DNA of 64,000 bases from Rubrobacter calidifluminis (GTDB lineage Bacteria; Actinomycetota; Rubrobacteria; Rubrobacterales; Rubrobacteraceae), in assembly GCF_028617075.1 (NCBI RefSeq), contig NZ_JAQKGV010000007.1:62001-126000 (forward strand), written 5' to 3'. Shown here in pieces: positions 50,431 through 59,065 of this stretch. A program made the position numbers and the translations under genes. Under the pieces are notes generated by a model. That model worked only from the letters and a program-made list of their open reading frames with translations, did not search any database and was not told the DNA's origin. Numbering within the stretch: position 1 is the first letter of the stretch; each line of letters begins with the position of its first letter.

Positions 50431-50463
50431 GCGGCGTTAAAGGCCGCTTAAAGCTTCGCTAAA
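50431..50463 (-). promoter_or_regulatory. PHO-box-like tandem repeats upstream of alkaline phosphatase
   Basis: On the minus strand three consecutive 11-mers, TTTAGCGAAGC, TTTAAGCGGCC and TTTAACGCCGC, share TTTA at an 11-bp period. PhoP-type regulators bind tandem direct repeats of this length. They end 71 bp before the start codon. Confidence 0.6.
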
Positions 50464-50498
50464 ACGACGCCCCCGGCCTTCAATATCCCCGCGACGAA

Positions 50499-50529
50499 GA
50501 GGTGGTGCCGGGTTACCCGGCACCACCTC
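50499..50529 (-). terminator. Hairpin after hsp20
   Basis: A perfect 14-bp stem, GAGGTGGTGCCGGG with its complement, around the loop TTA, starts 21 bp after the hsp20 stop codon. There is no strong U tract, so termination would rest on the very stable stem. Confidence 0.6.
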
Positions 50530-50550
50530 TCCTTCCAGAAGAAGGTCCTT

Positions 50551-51024
50551 TTATTCCCCGGCACTCTCCGGGCCCTCTATCTGGATCCGCCTCGGAGCCC
50601 GCACGACGGCCGCCCCCTCCAAAACCACCTCGAGCACGCCATCCTCGAACTTCGCGTGGATCCTGCTCTCGTCGACACCCTCGGGCAGCGTCATGCTCCT
50701 GCGGAAAGATCCGTAGCGCCTCTCGCGTACCAGATAGCTCCCCTCACCCTCCTCACGCTCTTCCTTACGCTCCCCGGAGATCGTCAACACCCCGTTCTCG
50801 ACCGTTATGTCCACATCCTCCCTCCTGACCCCCGGAAGCTCCGCCTTTATCACCATGTCCCCGTCGCGGTTGTAGACATCCAGCACGGGTACCCAACCCC
50901 CGGAGGAGGCGGCCCGCTGACCGCCGAACACCCTCGGGAACCCCTCGAACATCTCGTCGAAAAGCCGGTTCATCTCGCTCCTGAGATCGTAGAACCCTCC
51001 GCCACCAAAAGGACTCAGGCTCAT
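50551..51024 (-). CDS. Small heat-shock protein (Hsp20/alpha-crystallin)
   Basis: A 157-residue chaperone: a flexible N-terminus (MNRLFDEMFEGFPRVFGG), an alpha-crystallin domain from about 45 to 140 with ELPGVRREDVDITVENGVLTISGERK and the hallmark SFRRSMTLPEGVD...AKFEDGVLEVVL, and a short C-terminal tail with I-Q-I, a possible I-x-I oligomer motif. It holds unfolding proteins without ATP. It diverges from the XRE regulator across an AT-rich 157-bp region; no HAIR or CIRCE element is evident, so its control is unclear. Confidence 0.95.
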   Translation of the reverse strand: MSLSPFGGGGFYDLRSEMNRLFDEMFEGFPRVFGGQRAASSGGWVPVLDVYNRDGDMVIKAELPGVRREDVDITVENGVLTISGERKEEREEGEGSYLVRERRYGSFRRSMTLPEGVDESRIHAKFEDGVLEVVLEGAAVVRAPRRIQIEGPESAGE

Positions 51025-51181
51025 CCCTTACCTCCTGCTCTGCAACTTTTTACTGCACCCAACCCCGATATACCCTTTGAAAGTATTTTCCAAACATAAA
51101 TTTTACAGTTTGCACTACAAAAACAGCTTTACAAAACAGGTATGTTATACTTAGCGCGTAAGCGAAGGCGTAAGAGCACAG
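51025..51181. promoter_or_regulatory. AT-rich divergent control region, hsp20 / XRE gene
   Basis: A markedly AT-rich stretch with repeated TTTACA/ACAG words (TTTTACAGTTTGC, CTTTACAAAACAGG), an inverted GTAT-GTT-ATAC, and a -10 TATACT at 51146-51151 for the XRE gene. Two GCGTAAG copies follow. The repeats may be sites for the XRE regulator itself. Confidence 0.45.
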
Positions 51182-51706
51182 ATGGAGAGGAACGGGAGCA
51201 TAGGAGAAAGGCTGGCCGAGATCCGGCGTCTGAAGATGTGGACTCAGGGTAGGCTCGCCGAGGAGGCGGGGGTAAGTCCCACCACGGTCTCTGGGATCGA
51301 GACCGGCAGGATCTCGAATCCGCACTTCGGGACGGTACGCAAGCTTGCACGGGCGCTCGGGGTCGATCCCAGGGAGCTGCTCTCGCCCCGGGGCGAGCAG
51401 GGTTCGGTCATGCAGCCGGAGGCGTCGCTGGAGTGGGCGCTGTCGGCTGGGGAAGAGGAATTCGAGCGGACGCTCGAGACGTTCCCGCTTACTGATCTCG
51501 AGCGATTGTTGCGGGAGCTCTACGATGAGCGCCGCAGGCTACAGGAACTCTACGGTGAGTTCCCGGTCAGGAGCAACCAGCGTTGGTTCATAAAGCGTCA
51601 GATCCGTGAAGTCTCTGCCCGTTCCGGCTCGATAAAGACGACGATCATGTTCCACCACGAGGCGCGCGGCGGGCGCGTTTCGGGACGAACGGATAACGAA
51701 GGATAG
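51182..51706 (+). CDS. XRE-family transcription regulator
   Basis: A 174-residue protein with an N-terminal helix-turn-helix of the Cro/XRE type (GERLAEIRRLKMWTQGRLAEEAGVSPTTVSGIETGRISNPHFGTVRKLARALGVDPRELL) in residues 7-68 and a helical C-terminal half of unknown function rich in Glu and Arg. It lacks a sensor fold I recognise. It diverges from hsp20, and its promoter region contains short repeats it could bind, so it may govern hsp20 or itself. No clear ribosome-binding site is seen. Confidence 0.88.
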   Translation: MERNGSIGERLAEIRRLKMWTQGRLAEEAGVSPTTVSGIETGRISNPHFGTVRKLARALGVDPRELLSPRGEQGSVMQPEASLEWALSAGEEEFERTLETFPLTDLERLLRELYDERRRLQELYGEFPVRSNQRWFIKRQIREVSARSGSIKTTIMFHHEARGGRVSGRTDNEG

Positions 51707-51716
51707 CCGTAGGGTT

Positions 51717-51944
51717 TTATTTGAAGCGGTACTGGCGGTAGGAGCGGGCGCTCTCGTCCACGTCCGCTTCGGTCACGCGGTCACGGCCGCGGCTCGCGAC
51801 GCGCTCCTCGATGCGCTTGCGGATGTAGCGGCGCATGAAGAAGGGGCTGCGCTTGATCCTGCGCTCGGCTTCGGGGTCCCAGGTGATGTTCTTGGTGTCC
51901 GACAAGGCAACCTCCTCAGGATCCATCTCGGCTTCAGCACTCAT
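51717..51944 (-). CDS. Stand-alone PCP_red-domain protein (75 aa)
   Basis: A 75-residue basic protein: ITWDPEAERRIKRSPFFMRRYIRKRIEERVASRG followed by VTEADVDESARSYRQ. The W-x-x-E-A...R-x-P-x-F-x-R...IE...G...T...DVD pattern is the PCP_red domain, the small C-terminal part of light-independent protochlorophyllide reductase subunit B. No cysteine is present. The same domain occurs three times in the stress fusion at 8084-10390. GGAG precedes the ATG. It follows the Mth938-like gene by 15 bp, so the three leftward genes here form an operon. Confidence 0.8.
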   Translation of the reverse strand: MSAEAEMDPEEVALSDTKNITWDPEAERRIKRSPFFMRRYIRKRIEERVASRGRDRVTEADVDESARSYRQYRFK

Positions 51945-51958
51945 TATATCTCCGGCCG

Positions 51959-52324
51959 TTAGCAGGTCGAGTGCACCAGCGCGCCGACCGCCCGCCCTTC
52001 TCCGCGCAGACGCTCGTAGAGCGCCACCGCCTCAGGAGTTTGTAGAACCCGCAATCCGATACCACGTTCTTTAAGAAACTCCCTGGTCTCCGGCGAGACC
52101 CCCAGGCGGCCGTGGAAGCCGCAGCCGATGATCACCTCTCTGGCGCCCCTCTCGAGCAGCTCGGACACGTCGGCCGGCCGAACGCCGGGATGATGATGGG
52201 TTCCGGTCTCGCCCCAGTCCCACTCCCGCGCCCCGCCGGGAAAGAGCCTGGCGTCCCTGAAGGAACCGATTTCGGTTTCGATTCTGCCCCAGGAAATCCC
52301 GGTCACGCGCGGCGAGGGCATCAT
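51959..52324 (-). CDS. Mth938-like domain protein
   Basis: A 121-residue protein with the compact fold of MTH938/NDUFAF3 relatives: GISWGRIETEIGSFRDARLFPGG, then DVSELLERGAREVIIGCGFHGRLGVSPETREFLKERGI and VGALVHSTC. No catalytic residues are known for the family; the human relative helps build respiratory complex I. The two adjacent ATGs (52324 and 52321) share the GGGAGG upstream. It lies 8 bp after the dehydrogenase gene and 14 bp before the PCP_red gene. Confidence 0.85.
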   Translation of the reverse strand: MMPSPRVTGISWGRIETEIGSFRDARLFPGGAREWDWGETGTHHHPGVRPADVSELLERGAREVIIGCGFHGRLGVSPETREFLKERGIGLRVLQTPEAVALYERLRGEGRAVGALVHSTC

Positions 52325-52332
52325 CGCCTCCC

Positions 52333-53199
52333 TCAGGAACTCTGCACGCCCTCGTAGATGGCGGCCATGTCCTCCTGACCGTGACCGGATTCTATCGCCC
52401 GGTCGAAATGGGAGGCGACGGCCTCGGAGACGGGCATCCCGAGAGCCCTTCCCGCGGCAGCTTCGAGGATGAGCCCGACGTCCTTGCGGGCCAGCTCGAG
52501 CGGGAAGCTCACCGGGTACTCGCCCTTTATCATCATCCGGCCTTTCATCTGGGCGTACGGTGAATCCATCTGGCCGCCCTCTATGATGTTCAGGAACCGT
52601 TCCGGGTCCACCCCGAGCGCCCGGGCGAGGGCTATCGTCTCGGCGAGCGCTCCGAGGAGCCCGTCGATCCAGTTGTTCGCGACCAGCTTCAGCCGGCTCG
52701 CTTCCCCGGGCTCCGGGCCGAGCCAGAGCGTCCTGCGTCCCACCGCGTCGAAGACGGGCTCGCACCGCTCCTTCAGCTCCTCGGGCCCGGAGGCGAGTAC
52801 GACCAGCTCCCCCTGCTCGGCGGGCTGCTTCGTGCCGAGCACCGGGGCGTCAACGTAATGGACGCCGGCTCTCTCCGCGAGCTTCACCAGCTCCCCGCAC
52901 CCGGAGATCCCGACGGTGCTCGTCTGCAGCCACACGCCGTCCCGGGCGAGGGCCCCGAGCACACCGTCACCGACTACATCGCCTACGACCTCCGCGGTGG
53001 GGAGCATCGTGATCAAAAAATCCGCCCCCTCCGCGGCCTCCTCCGGATTTGCGGCGACCATCGCCCCATCCTCCGCCAGAGGTTCGGCCTTCCGCCGCGT
53101 GCGGTTCCACACGCCGACCTCGAACCCGGCCTTCAGCAGGTTCTTCGCCATCGCCGCGCCCATGATCCCGGTTCCGAGCACCGCTATTCTCGTCGACAT
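52333..53199 (-). CDS. 3-hydroxyisobutyrate-dehydrogenase-family NAD(P) oxidoreductase
   Basis: A 288-residue beta-hydroxyacid dehydrogenase: Rossmann motif VLGTGIMGAAMA at the N-terminus, V-D-A-P-V-L-G-T substrate loop, and the catalytic K in KLVANNW followed by N. The aromatic-rich helix LARKDVGLILEAA in the C-terminal domain is typical. It likely reduces or oxidises a short hydroxy acid such as tartronate, succinic semialdehyde or hydroxyisobutyrate. ATG 53199 is chosen since AGGAGGG lies 6 nt upstream; the frame opens earlier. Confidence 0.9.
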   Translation of the reverse strand: MSTRIAVLGTGIMGAAMAKNLLKAGFEVGVWNRTRRKAEPLAEDGAMVAANPEEAAEGADFLITMLPTAEVVGDVVGDGVLGALARDGVWLQTSTVGISGCGELVKLAERAGVHYVDAPVLGTKQPAEQGELVVLASGPEELKERCEPVFDAVGRRTLWLGPEPGEASRLKLVANNWIDGLLGALAETIALARALGVDPERFLNIIEGGQMDSPYAQMKGRMMIKGEYPVSFPLELARKDVGLILEAAAGRALGMPVSEAVASHFDRAIESGHGQEDMAAIYEGVQSS

Positions 53200-53370
53200 C
53201 ACAGACCCTCCTGACTCCGCAGGCACATTCCCTCCGCAACCGAGATCTACCCCTCCACGCCCTACACCTAACCATCCCCCGTAAGACCCCTAACATACTT
53301 CGACGTCAAGGGGCGCTAAAATGTGGCGCTGCACGAAACTCGGACCCACAAAGAAGGAGATAGGTGAGCC

Positions 53371-54324
53371 TTGGCCCGGGCGCTCGAGGTCGAGAACGTA
53401 ACGAAGGTATACAAAAGCAGCGGGCGCGGTATCGAGGACGCCAACCTGCGGGTCGAACGGGGTGAGGTCTTCGGGCTCATGGGGCCCAACGGGAGCGGCA
53501 AGAGCACGCTGCTCGGCGTCGTCTCCACCCGGATAAGCCCCGACAAGGGCTCGTTCAGGGTCTGCGGGCTCGACGGGGTGAGAGAGAGGCGGAAGGTCCG
53601 GGCGAAGCTCGGGCTCATGGTGGACCGCCCGACCCACTACGGCGATCTCACGGCGTGGGCGAACGCCTACCTCTTCGCCAGCTTCTACGGGATGGACGAG
53701 AAGAAAGCCGGGCGGGCCCTCGCGGAGCTCTTCGAGTACTTCGACCTGGCCGAGTACCGGGACGACAAGGCCAAGACATTCTCCTACGGGATGGGCAAGA
53801 AGCTCGCCCTGATCGAGGCGATAGCCCACGACCCGGAGCTCCTGCTGCTGGACGAGCCCTCCGTCGGGCTCGACTACACCTCGCAGCTCGCCTACCAGCG
53901 CAAGATCCGGGATCTCGCCTCCTCCGGGACCGCCATCGTGCTGGCGAGCAACCAGGTCGACGAGGTGGAGGCCCTGTGCGACCGGGTGGCGTTCCTGCAC
54001 CGGGGCAGGATCGTCACGACCGGAACACCGGACGAGTTGATCTCGACCCTCGAGGGGCTGCAGCGGGTGGTCGCGCGGCTGCGGGTCCCGGTCGAGTACG
54101 ATCCGGTACTCGAAGTCGAGGGGGTCAGGCAGGTCGTCACCGAGGGCAAAGACCTCGTGATCCACTGCGAAGAGAGGAGCGGCATCGTCGCCGACGTCGT
54201 CGCGGCGCTCGTGCGGGCGGGTGGGGACATCGTGACGCTCTCGGTCCGGCGCCCGAACCTGGAGGACGTGTACGTGAAGCTCACCGGGGAGGCTCTCAGG
54301 GATGAAGATCAACCCGCCGGATAG
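53371..54324 (+). CDS. ABC-2 exporter ATP-binding protein
   Basis: A 317-residue ATPase: Walker A GPNGSGKST, Q-loop-region LMVDRPTHYGDLTA, signature FSYGMGKKLALIEA (the Gly-Met-Gly variant of LSGGQ), Walker B LLLLDEPSVGLD, and the C-terminal extension of about 80 residues that many ABC-2 ATPases carry. The TTG at 53371 follows AAGGAG at about 11 nt. It overlaps the permease gene by 23 bp. Together they form an exporter; neighbours give no hint of substrate. Confidence 0.92.
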   Translation: MARALEVENVTKVYKSSGRGIEDANLRVERGEVFGLMGPNGSGKSTLLGVVSTRISPDKGSFRVCGLDGVRERRKVRAKLGLMVDRPTHYGDLTAWANAYLFASFYGMDEKKAGRALAELFEYFDLAEYRDDKAKTFSYGMGKKLALIEAIAHDPELLLLDEPSVGLDYTSQLAYQRKIRDLASSGTAIVLASNQVDEVEALCDRVAFLHRGRIVTTGTPDELISTLEGLQRVVARLRVPVEYDPVLEVEGVRQVVTEGKDLVIHCEERSGIVADVVAALVRAGGDIVTLSVRRPNLEDVYVKLTGEALRDEDQPAG

Positions 54325-55024
54325 TTACTGGAAGAAGGACGTCGTCCTCTTCTTCAGCCGGCGCTTCGCGCTCGCCTTGAAGTTCCTCTACCCGATAGCC
54401 CTCATCGTCCCGGTGGCGGCGAGCGGCATCCCACCACAGTACGGGGCGGCGGTGGTGGGGATCGTGGCGCTCATGGCCGGCACCTTCGGTGCGGGCGAGA
54501 GCCTGACGACGGATATAAACGACGGCATCCTGGTGCGCCTGGCGATGACCCCGCGCTCGCCGTACAGGATCACCTTCGAGATCCTGGCGGTGAACGCCGT
54601 GCTGGACTTCCTGCAGCTGTTGCCGGCGCTCATCATCACCTACATCCTGCATCCCGCCCCCGCCATATGGCTCGCGGCGACGACCTTCGCGGTCTTCCTG
54701 ACGCTGTTCGCGGCGAACTGCATCGGGATCTTCATCGCCAACTTCACCACCTCCCCGGCGGATGTGCTGCTGTACGCGACCGCGATACTCTTCCCCCTGA
54801 TCTACCTCTCCGGCTTCTTCCGCAACCGCCACCCGACCGGCGCCCTGGCGACCATCCGAGATTTCATCCCCTTCTCCTACATGAACGACGCCCTCGGGGT
54901 GGTCTTCGGCCTCAGGGGCACCTTCACCCCGGCGGAGATCTTCGTCTACCCGGCGATCATCTGCGCCCTCGTGGCCGCCGCCGTCTGCCTGACCGGCCCG
55001 AAGCTCCTCTCTCCCCGCACCTAG
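54302..55024 (+). CDS. ABC-2 exporter permease
   Basis: A 240-residue membrane protein with six helices. The amphipathic N-terminus SYWKKDVVLFFSRRFALALK and the coupling region GAGESLTTDINDGILVRLAMTPRSPYRITFE are the ABC-2 pattern, and FFRNRHPTGALATIRDFIPFSYMND lies before the last helix. It partners the ATPase just upstream (23-bp overlap). The penicillin-acylase-family gene follows after about 75 bp. Confidence 0.88.
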   Translation: MKINPPDSYWKKDVVLFFSRRFALALKFLYPIALIVPVAASGIPPQYGAAVVGIVALMAGTFGAGESLTTDINDGILVRLAMTPRSPYRITFEILAVNAVLDFLQLLPALIITYILHPAPAIWLAATTFAVFLTLFAANCIGIFIANFTTSPADVLLYATAILFPLIYLSGFFRNRHPTGALATIRDFIPFSYMNDALGVVFGLRGTFTPAEIFVYPAIICALVAAAVCLTGPKLLSPRT

Positions 55025-55098
55025 AGCCCACACCACCGGTGCTAGAATGACGGCGGGTGGGATTATCACCCGCTGAGTATCCGGAAGAGGAGGGGTCT

Positions 55099-57432
55099 TT
55101 GGCGGGGAGGGGAAGGCGCATTCTGCGCTGGCTCGGGCTGGCCGTGGCCGTGGTCGTGGCGGTTATCATCGTGGCCGGTGTGGGAGGATACCTCTACCTG
55201 AAGAGGAGCACGCTCCCGCAGGGGAGCGGGACGCTCAGGGTGGCGGGGCTGCACCACCCGGTCGAGGTGATCCGGGACTCCCACGGCATCCCTACGATAG
55301 AGGCGAGAGACGCCCACGACCTGTTCTTCGCGCTCGGGGTGGTCCACGCGCAGGACCGGTTGTGGCAGATGGACTTCCAGCGCAGGATCGGGCGCGGGAC
55401 GCTCTCGGAGGTGCTCGGCAGGGCCACGGTGGAGCAGGATGAGTTCGTCAGGACCTGGGGCTTCTACCGGGCGGCCCGGGAGGCCTACCGCAACCTGGAT
55501 CCGGCCTCGAAGCGGGTGGTGGACGACTACGTGGCCGGGATCAACGCCTACCTGAAGACCGACCCGCCGCTTCCGGTCGAGTTCCGGCTGCTCGGATACA
55601 GGCCCACACCGTGGCGGCCGGCCGATGTTCTGGTGTGGGCCAAGCTGCAGAGTTTCGAGCTCTCGGCGAACTGGGACTCGGAGCTCGAACGCTACCGGCT
55701 GCTCGCGCGAGGGCTGAGCAAGAGGCGCATCGCGCAGCTACTCCCCCCATACCCCAAGGACGCCCCGACGGTCCTGAGCGGGGCGGACGTCTCCCAGGGG
55801 AACGTCTCGCGAGCCGACGCGGAGCAGGCCGAGGCTGTACTGCGAGCAGGCCGCTCATTCCCTGAGGCGCTCGCGGCCTCAAACGACTGGGTCGTCTCCG
55901 GCCGGTACACCACGACCGGGAAGCCCTTCCTCGCCAACGACCCCCACCTCGGGCTGCAGGCCCCCTCGATCTGGTACCTGGTGCACCTGAAGTCCCCCGG
56001 CATCGACGCTACCGGGGCCTCGTTCCCCGGCCTTCCGGCCGTCGTGATCGGTCACAACCGCCACATCGCCTGGGGGGTGACCAACGTCGGGGCGGACGTG
56101 GAGGATCTCTACGTGATGCACGACGTGGACGGCGGCAGGGCCTACATCTACCGGGGGAAGGTGCGTCCCTACCGGGTGCACCACGAGACGATAGAGGTCA
56201 AGGGCGCAAAGCCCGTGCACCTGAGCGTACGCGAGAGCGTCTACGGGCCCGTGATCTCCGACGTGGAGAAGGTCTCCGGCGGCAGGAGCCTCTCGCTGCG
56301 CTGGACGAGCCTCGCCCCGAAGGACGGCACGATCGGGGCCTTCCTCGGGGTAGAGAAGGCGGATAACTGGCGCCAGTTCAACGCGGCGCTCCGCAGCTAC
56401 GTCGCCCCGAGCCAGAACTTCGTCTACGCCGACAAGGAGGGCAACACAGGCTATGTGGCGCCGGGCAAATTCCCGATCCGGAAGAAAGGGGACACCGGGC
56501 TCTACCCGATGCCCGGCAACGGGAGTTGGGACTGGCGGGGTTGGGTCCCCTACCGCGACTGGCCCCGGACGTTCAACCCCAGGGAGGGCTTCGTCGTCAC
56601 CGCGAACAACAGGGTAACCCCGAAGGACTACCCTTACACGCTCTCGCTCGAGTGGGCCGACCCCTACCGGGCGGAGCGCATCCGGCAGATGATCGAAGAG
56701 GTAACGAACTCCGGCAGAAAGCTCTCCCGGAAGGATATGGAGCGGATACAGCTCGACCAGAAGTCGCTCCTCTTCGAGAGCTTCCGGCCGGTCATAGAGG
56801 ACATGCACCCCCTCACCGGGGACGGCGAGACCTGGCGGAAGCGGCTCCTCCGGTGGGACGGGAAGGTATCACCATCCTCGCGCGAGGCGGCGCTCTTCGA
56901 GGGCTGGTACGCCCGGCTCACCCGACTCCCGGCGAAGGAGGTCGGGGAGGAGCACTGGGACCACCCGCGTTACATCCTGAACGCCCTCGAGCACGGGGAC
57001 AGGGCCTGCGGCACCCGGAAGGAGTGCCTCGCGTACGCCGCCCGGGCCTTCGACCGCACGCTCGAGGGTTTCGGTGGGAATGTGCCCCGGTGGGGAGACA
57101 TCCACAAGACCGTGATAGACCACCCGGTGCTCTCCAAGAGCCCGCTCGCCCGCTTCGCCGACCGGACCCTGTCACACGGGGGGGACGAGTCGACGGTGAA
57201 CGTCGGCTCCTACGACCCCTCGAGCTTCGAGATGACCGCCGGGCCGAGCTACCGCCAGGTCGTCAGCCTCGCCGACCTTGGAGACTCGCGCTTCGTCATG
57301 CCGATGGGCGAGTCGGGGAACCTCCTCTCTTCCCACTACGACGACCTGCTGCCGCTCTGGCAGGACGGACGCTACCTGCCGATGCGGGGCGGGAGGAAGG
57401 GTTCGGGGGAGAGGCTCCTGCTCGAGCCCTAA
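55099..57432 (+). CDS. Penicillin-acylase-family N-terminal nucleophile hydrolase
   Basis: A 777-residue precursor: an N-terminal membrane anchor (residues 8-36), an alpha chain, and the autocleavage site where the beta chain begins at S261 (AASNDWVVSG), whose N-terminal Ser becomes the nucleophile. The N in IGHNRHIAWGVTN and the R-G-pair later fit the family's oxyanion and substrate groups. Such enzymes cleave amides: penicillins, acyl-homoserine lactones or other acyl amides. Being membrane-tethered outside, it may act on quorum signals or antibiotics. TTG 55099 has GAGGAGGGG directly upstream. Confidence 0.92.
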   Translation: MAGRGRRILRWLGLAVAVVVAVIIVAGVGGYLYLKRSTLPQGSGTLRVAGLHHPVEVIRDSHGIPTIEARDAHDLFFALGVVHAQDRLWQMDFQRRIGRGTLSEVLGRATVEQDEFVRTWGFYRAAREAYRNLDPASKRVVDDYVAGINAYLKTDPPLPVEFRLLGYRPTPWRPADVLVWAKLQSFELSANWDSELERYRLLARGLSKRRIAQLLPPYPKDAPTVLSGADVSQGNVSRADAEQAEAVLRAGRSFPEALAASNDWVVSGRYTTTGKPFLANDPHLGLQAPSIWYLVHLKSPGIDATGASFPGLPAVVIGHNRHIAWGVTNVGADVEDLYVMHDVDGGRAYIYRGKVRPYRVHHETIEVKGAKPVHLSVRESVYGPVISDVEKVSGGRSLSLRWTSLAPKDGTIGAFLGVEKADNWRQFNAALRSYVAPSQNFVYADKEGNTGYVAPGKFPIRKKGDTGLYPMPGNGSWDWRGWVPYRDWPRTFNPREGFVVTANNRVTPKDYPYTLSLEWADPYRAERIRQMIEEVTNSGRKLSRKDMERIQLDQKSLLFESFRPVIEDMHPLTGDGETWRKRLLRWDGKVSPSSREAALFEGWYARLTRLPAKEVGEEHWDHPRYILNALEHGDRACGTRKECLAYAARAFDRTLEGFGGNVPRWGDIHKTVIDHPVLSKSPLARFADRTLSHGGDESTVNVGSYDPSSFEMTAGPSYRQVVSLADLGDSRFVMPMGESGNLLSSHYDDLLPLWQDGRYLPMRGGRKGSGERLLLEP

Positions 57433-58274
57433 CCGCTGCGCTTGAGCTTCCCGCTCTTCCTCGCGTAGAGCTCGCCGAGGTGGAAGACCAGAAGCCCGAG
57501 CGGGACGAAGACGGCGCCCATCACCAGAAGCGGCCAGACGAAGCCCCACAGCGCGCCGAGACCGGCCCCGTCCAGAAGCGCCTTCCTCACCCCCTCCAGC
57601 CCGTAGTAGACCGGGGAGAGGTGTGCGATCTCCTGCATCCAGCCCGGCAGCACGCCGATCGGGTAGTAGACGCCGGAGACCAGCAGGATCAGGGCGGAGA
57701 TTATGTAGGTGACCTGCTGCCCCTTCTCCGGGGAGAGGAGCGGCATCACCGCCGCGATTACCCCGAATCCCACGAGCGAGACGCTGCACGCGCCGAGCAC
57801 GACGAGGGCTCCCAGGTAATCGGCGTGCGAGAGGTCGAGCTCGAAGAGGAGCGAGACCGCGGCGAGGATGAGCGTGGTGCGCAGTATCCCGTAGACCACC
57901 GCGTAGATCCCCATCCCGAGGAGGTGGGTCACCCGGCTCGCCGGGCTCATGAAGGTGTACTCGATCGTCCCCTCCCACCGCTCCCAGCTCACCGTCTCGG
58001 AGAGCACGTCGAAGATCATCGAGAGGTAGCTCCAGATGAGCGCCCCGATGAGCAGATACGTCGTGAAGCGCGCCACGTCGATCCCGCCCCCGCCGGAGAG
58101 GACACCGGCACCTTTGCCGATGAACGTTATGGAGATGACGTTCACCGCGGTGTAGGTGAGCCAGACCAGCTCCCACATGAAGTAGCGCCGGGTGAGGTAG
58201 TAGTTCCTCTGCACGTACCCCCAGGTGGCAACGAGCTCTATCGCCCACCGCGGCTTTATCCCGCCCTGCCGCAA
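57429..58274 (-). CDS. ABC-2 exporter permease (attenuator-controlled operon)
   Basis: A 281-residue permease with six helices: WAIELVATWGYVQRNYYLTRRYFMWEL start, SWERWEGTIEYTFMSPASRVTHLLG coupling region and SPEKGQQVTYIISALILLVSGVYYPIGVLPGWMQ. It pairs with the ATPase upstream (17 bp apart). Gene order, small ORF, ATPase, permease, with a leader and terminator upstream, suggests exporter expression is tuned in response to translation or its substrate. It overlaps the penicillin acylase gene end by 4 bp. Confidence 0.88.
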   Translation of the reverse strand: MRQGGIKPRWAIELVATWGYVQRNYYLTRRYFMWELVWLTYTAVNVISITFIGKGAGVLSGGGGIDVARFTTYLLIGALIWSYLSMIFDVLSETVSWERWEGTIEYTFMSPASRVTHLLGMGIYAVVYGILRTTLILAAVSLLFELDLSHADYLGALVVLGACSVSLVGFGVIAAVMPLLSPEKGQQVTYIISALILLVSGVYYPIGVLPGWMQEIAHLSPVYYGLEGVRKALLDGAGLGALWGFVWPLLVMGAVFVPLGLLVFHLGELYARKSGKLKRSG

Positions 58275-58291
58275 GGCACACCTCCTCTTCT

Positions 58292-59065
58292 TCAGGCCGA
58301 GGCCTGCTCGACGCCGTATCCGGTGGCGGCCATGAAGGCCTCCTCGAGGGTGCGCGCCCGGTAGCGCCGCTTGAGCGCGCCGGGTTCCTCGAGCGCCAGG
58401 ATGCGCCCGCCGGCCATGATCCCGACGCGGTCGCAGAGCCCTTCGGCCTCGTCCATGTCGTGGGTGCAGAGCAGGATCGAAGCGTCCCGCTCCTCCCTCA
58501 TGCGCCGGATGAGCGCCTGCACGTCGCGCTTGCTCGCCGGGTCGAGCCCGGTAGTCGGCTCGTCGAGCAACATCAAAACCGGGCTCGTGAGCAGCGCCCG
58601 TGCCAGGGCTATCTTCTGCTGCATCCCGCGCGAGAGGTTCTCCATCGGCTCGGAGGCACGCCCGAAATCGAAGCCGATCTCCTCGAGGATCCGGCGTATC
58701 CCCGGGCGGGCCTCCCCGCCCCCGACCCCGTAGAGCTTCGCCCCGTAGAGCAGATTCTCCATCGCCGAGAGCTTCTTGAAGAAGCTGGCCTCCACGCTGA
58801 CCCGGTTCATGTAGCGCTGCACCCGCTTGGGGTGCTTCACGGCGTCGATCCCGAAGACTTCGACCTCCCCCTCATCCGGTACGACGAGGGTGGAGACGAC
58901 GCGCACCAGCGTGCTCTTGCCGCTCCCGTTGGGACCGAGGATGCCGACGACCTCACCCCGGCCCACCTCGAACGTGACGCCGTCCAGCGCCCGCACCGTC
59001 TCCCTCCGCCGCCTCCTGAAACCCTTGCGCACCCCCCGCAGCACAAGGGCAGTCCCTTCTCTCAA
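58292..59065 (-). CDS. ABC-2 exporter ATP-binding protein (attenuator-controlled operon)
   Basis: A 257-residue ATPase: Walker A GPNGSGKST, signature LSRGMQQKIALARAL, Walker B VLMLLDEPTTGLD and the D-loop/H-switch CTHDMDE. It belongs to the DrrA/CcmA-like class that pairs with ABC-2 permeases. The TTG at 59065 overlaps the previous gene's TGA (the bases TTTGA), with GAGGGGG upstream, so translation is coupled; an in-frame GTG at 59095 is less likely. Confidence 0.92.
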   Translation of the reverse strand: MREGTALVLRGVRKGFRRRRRETVRALDGVTFEVGRGEVVGILGPNGSGKSTLVRVVSTLVVPDEGEVEVFGIDAVKHPKRVQRYMNRVSVEASFFKKLSAMENLLYGAKLYGVGGGEARPGIRRILEEIGFDFGRASEPMENLSRGMQQKIALARALLTSPVLMLLDEPTTGLDPASKRDVQALIRRMREERDASILLCTHDMDEAEGLCDRVGIMAGGRILALEEPGALKRRYRARTLEEAFMAATGYGVEQASA

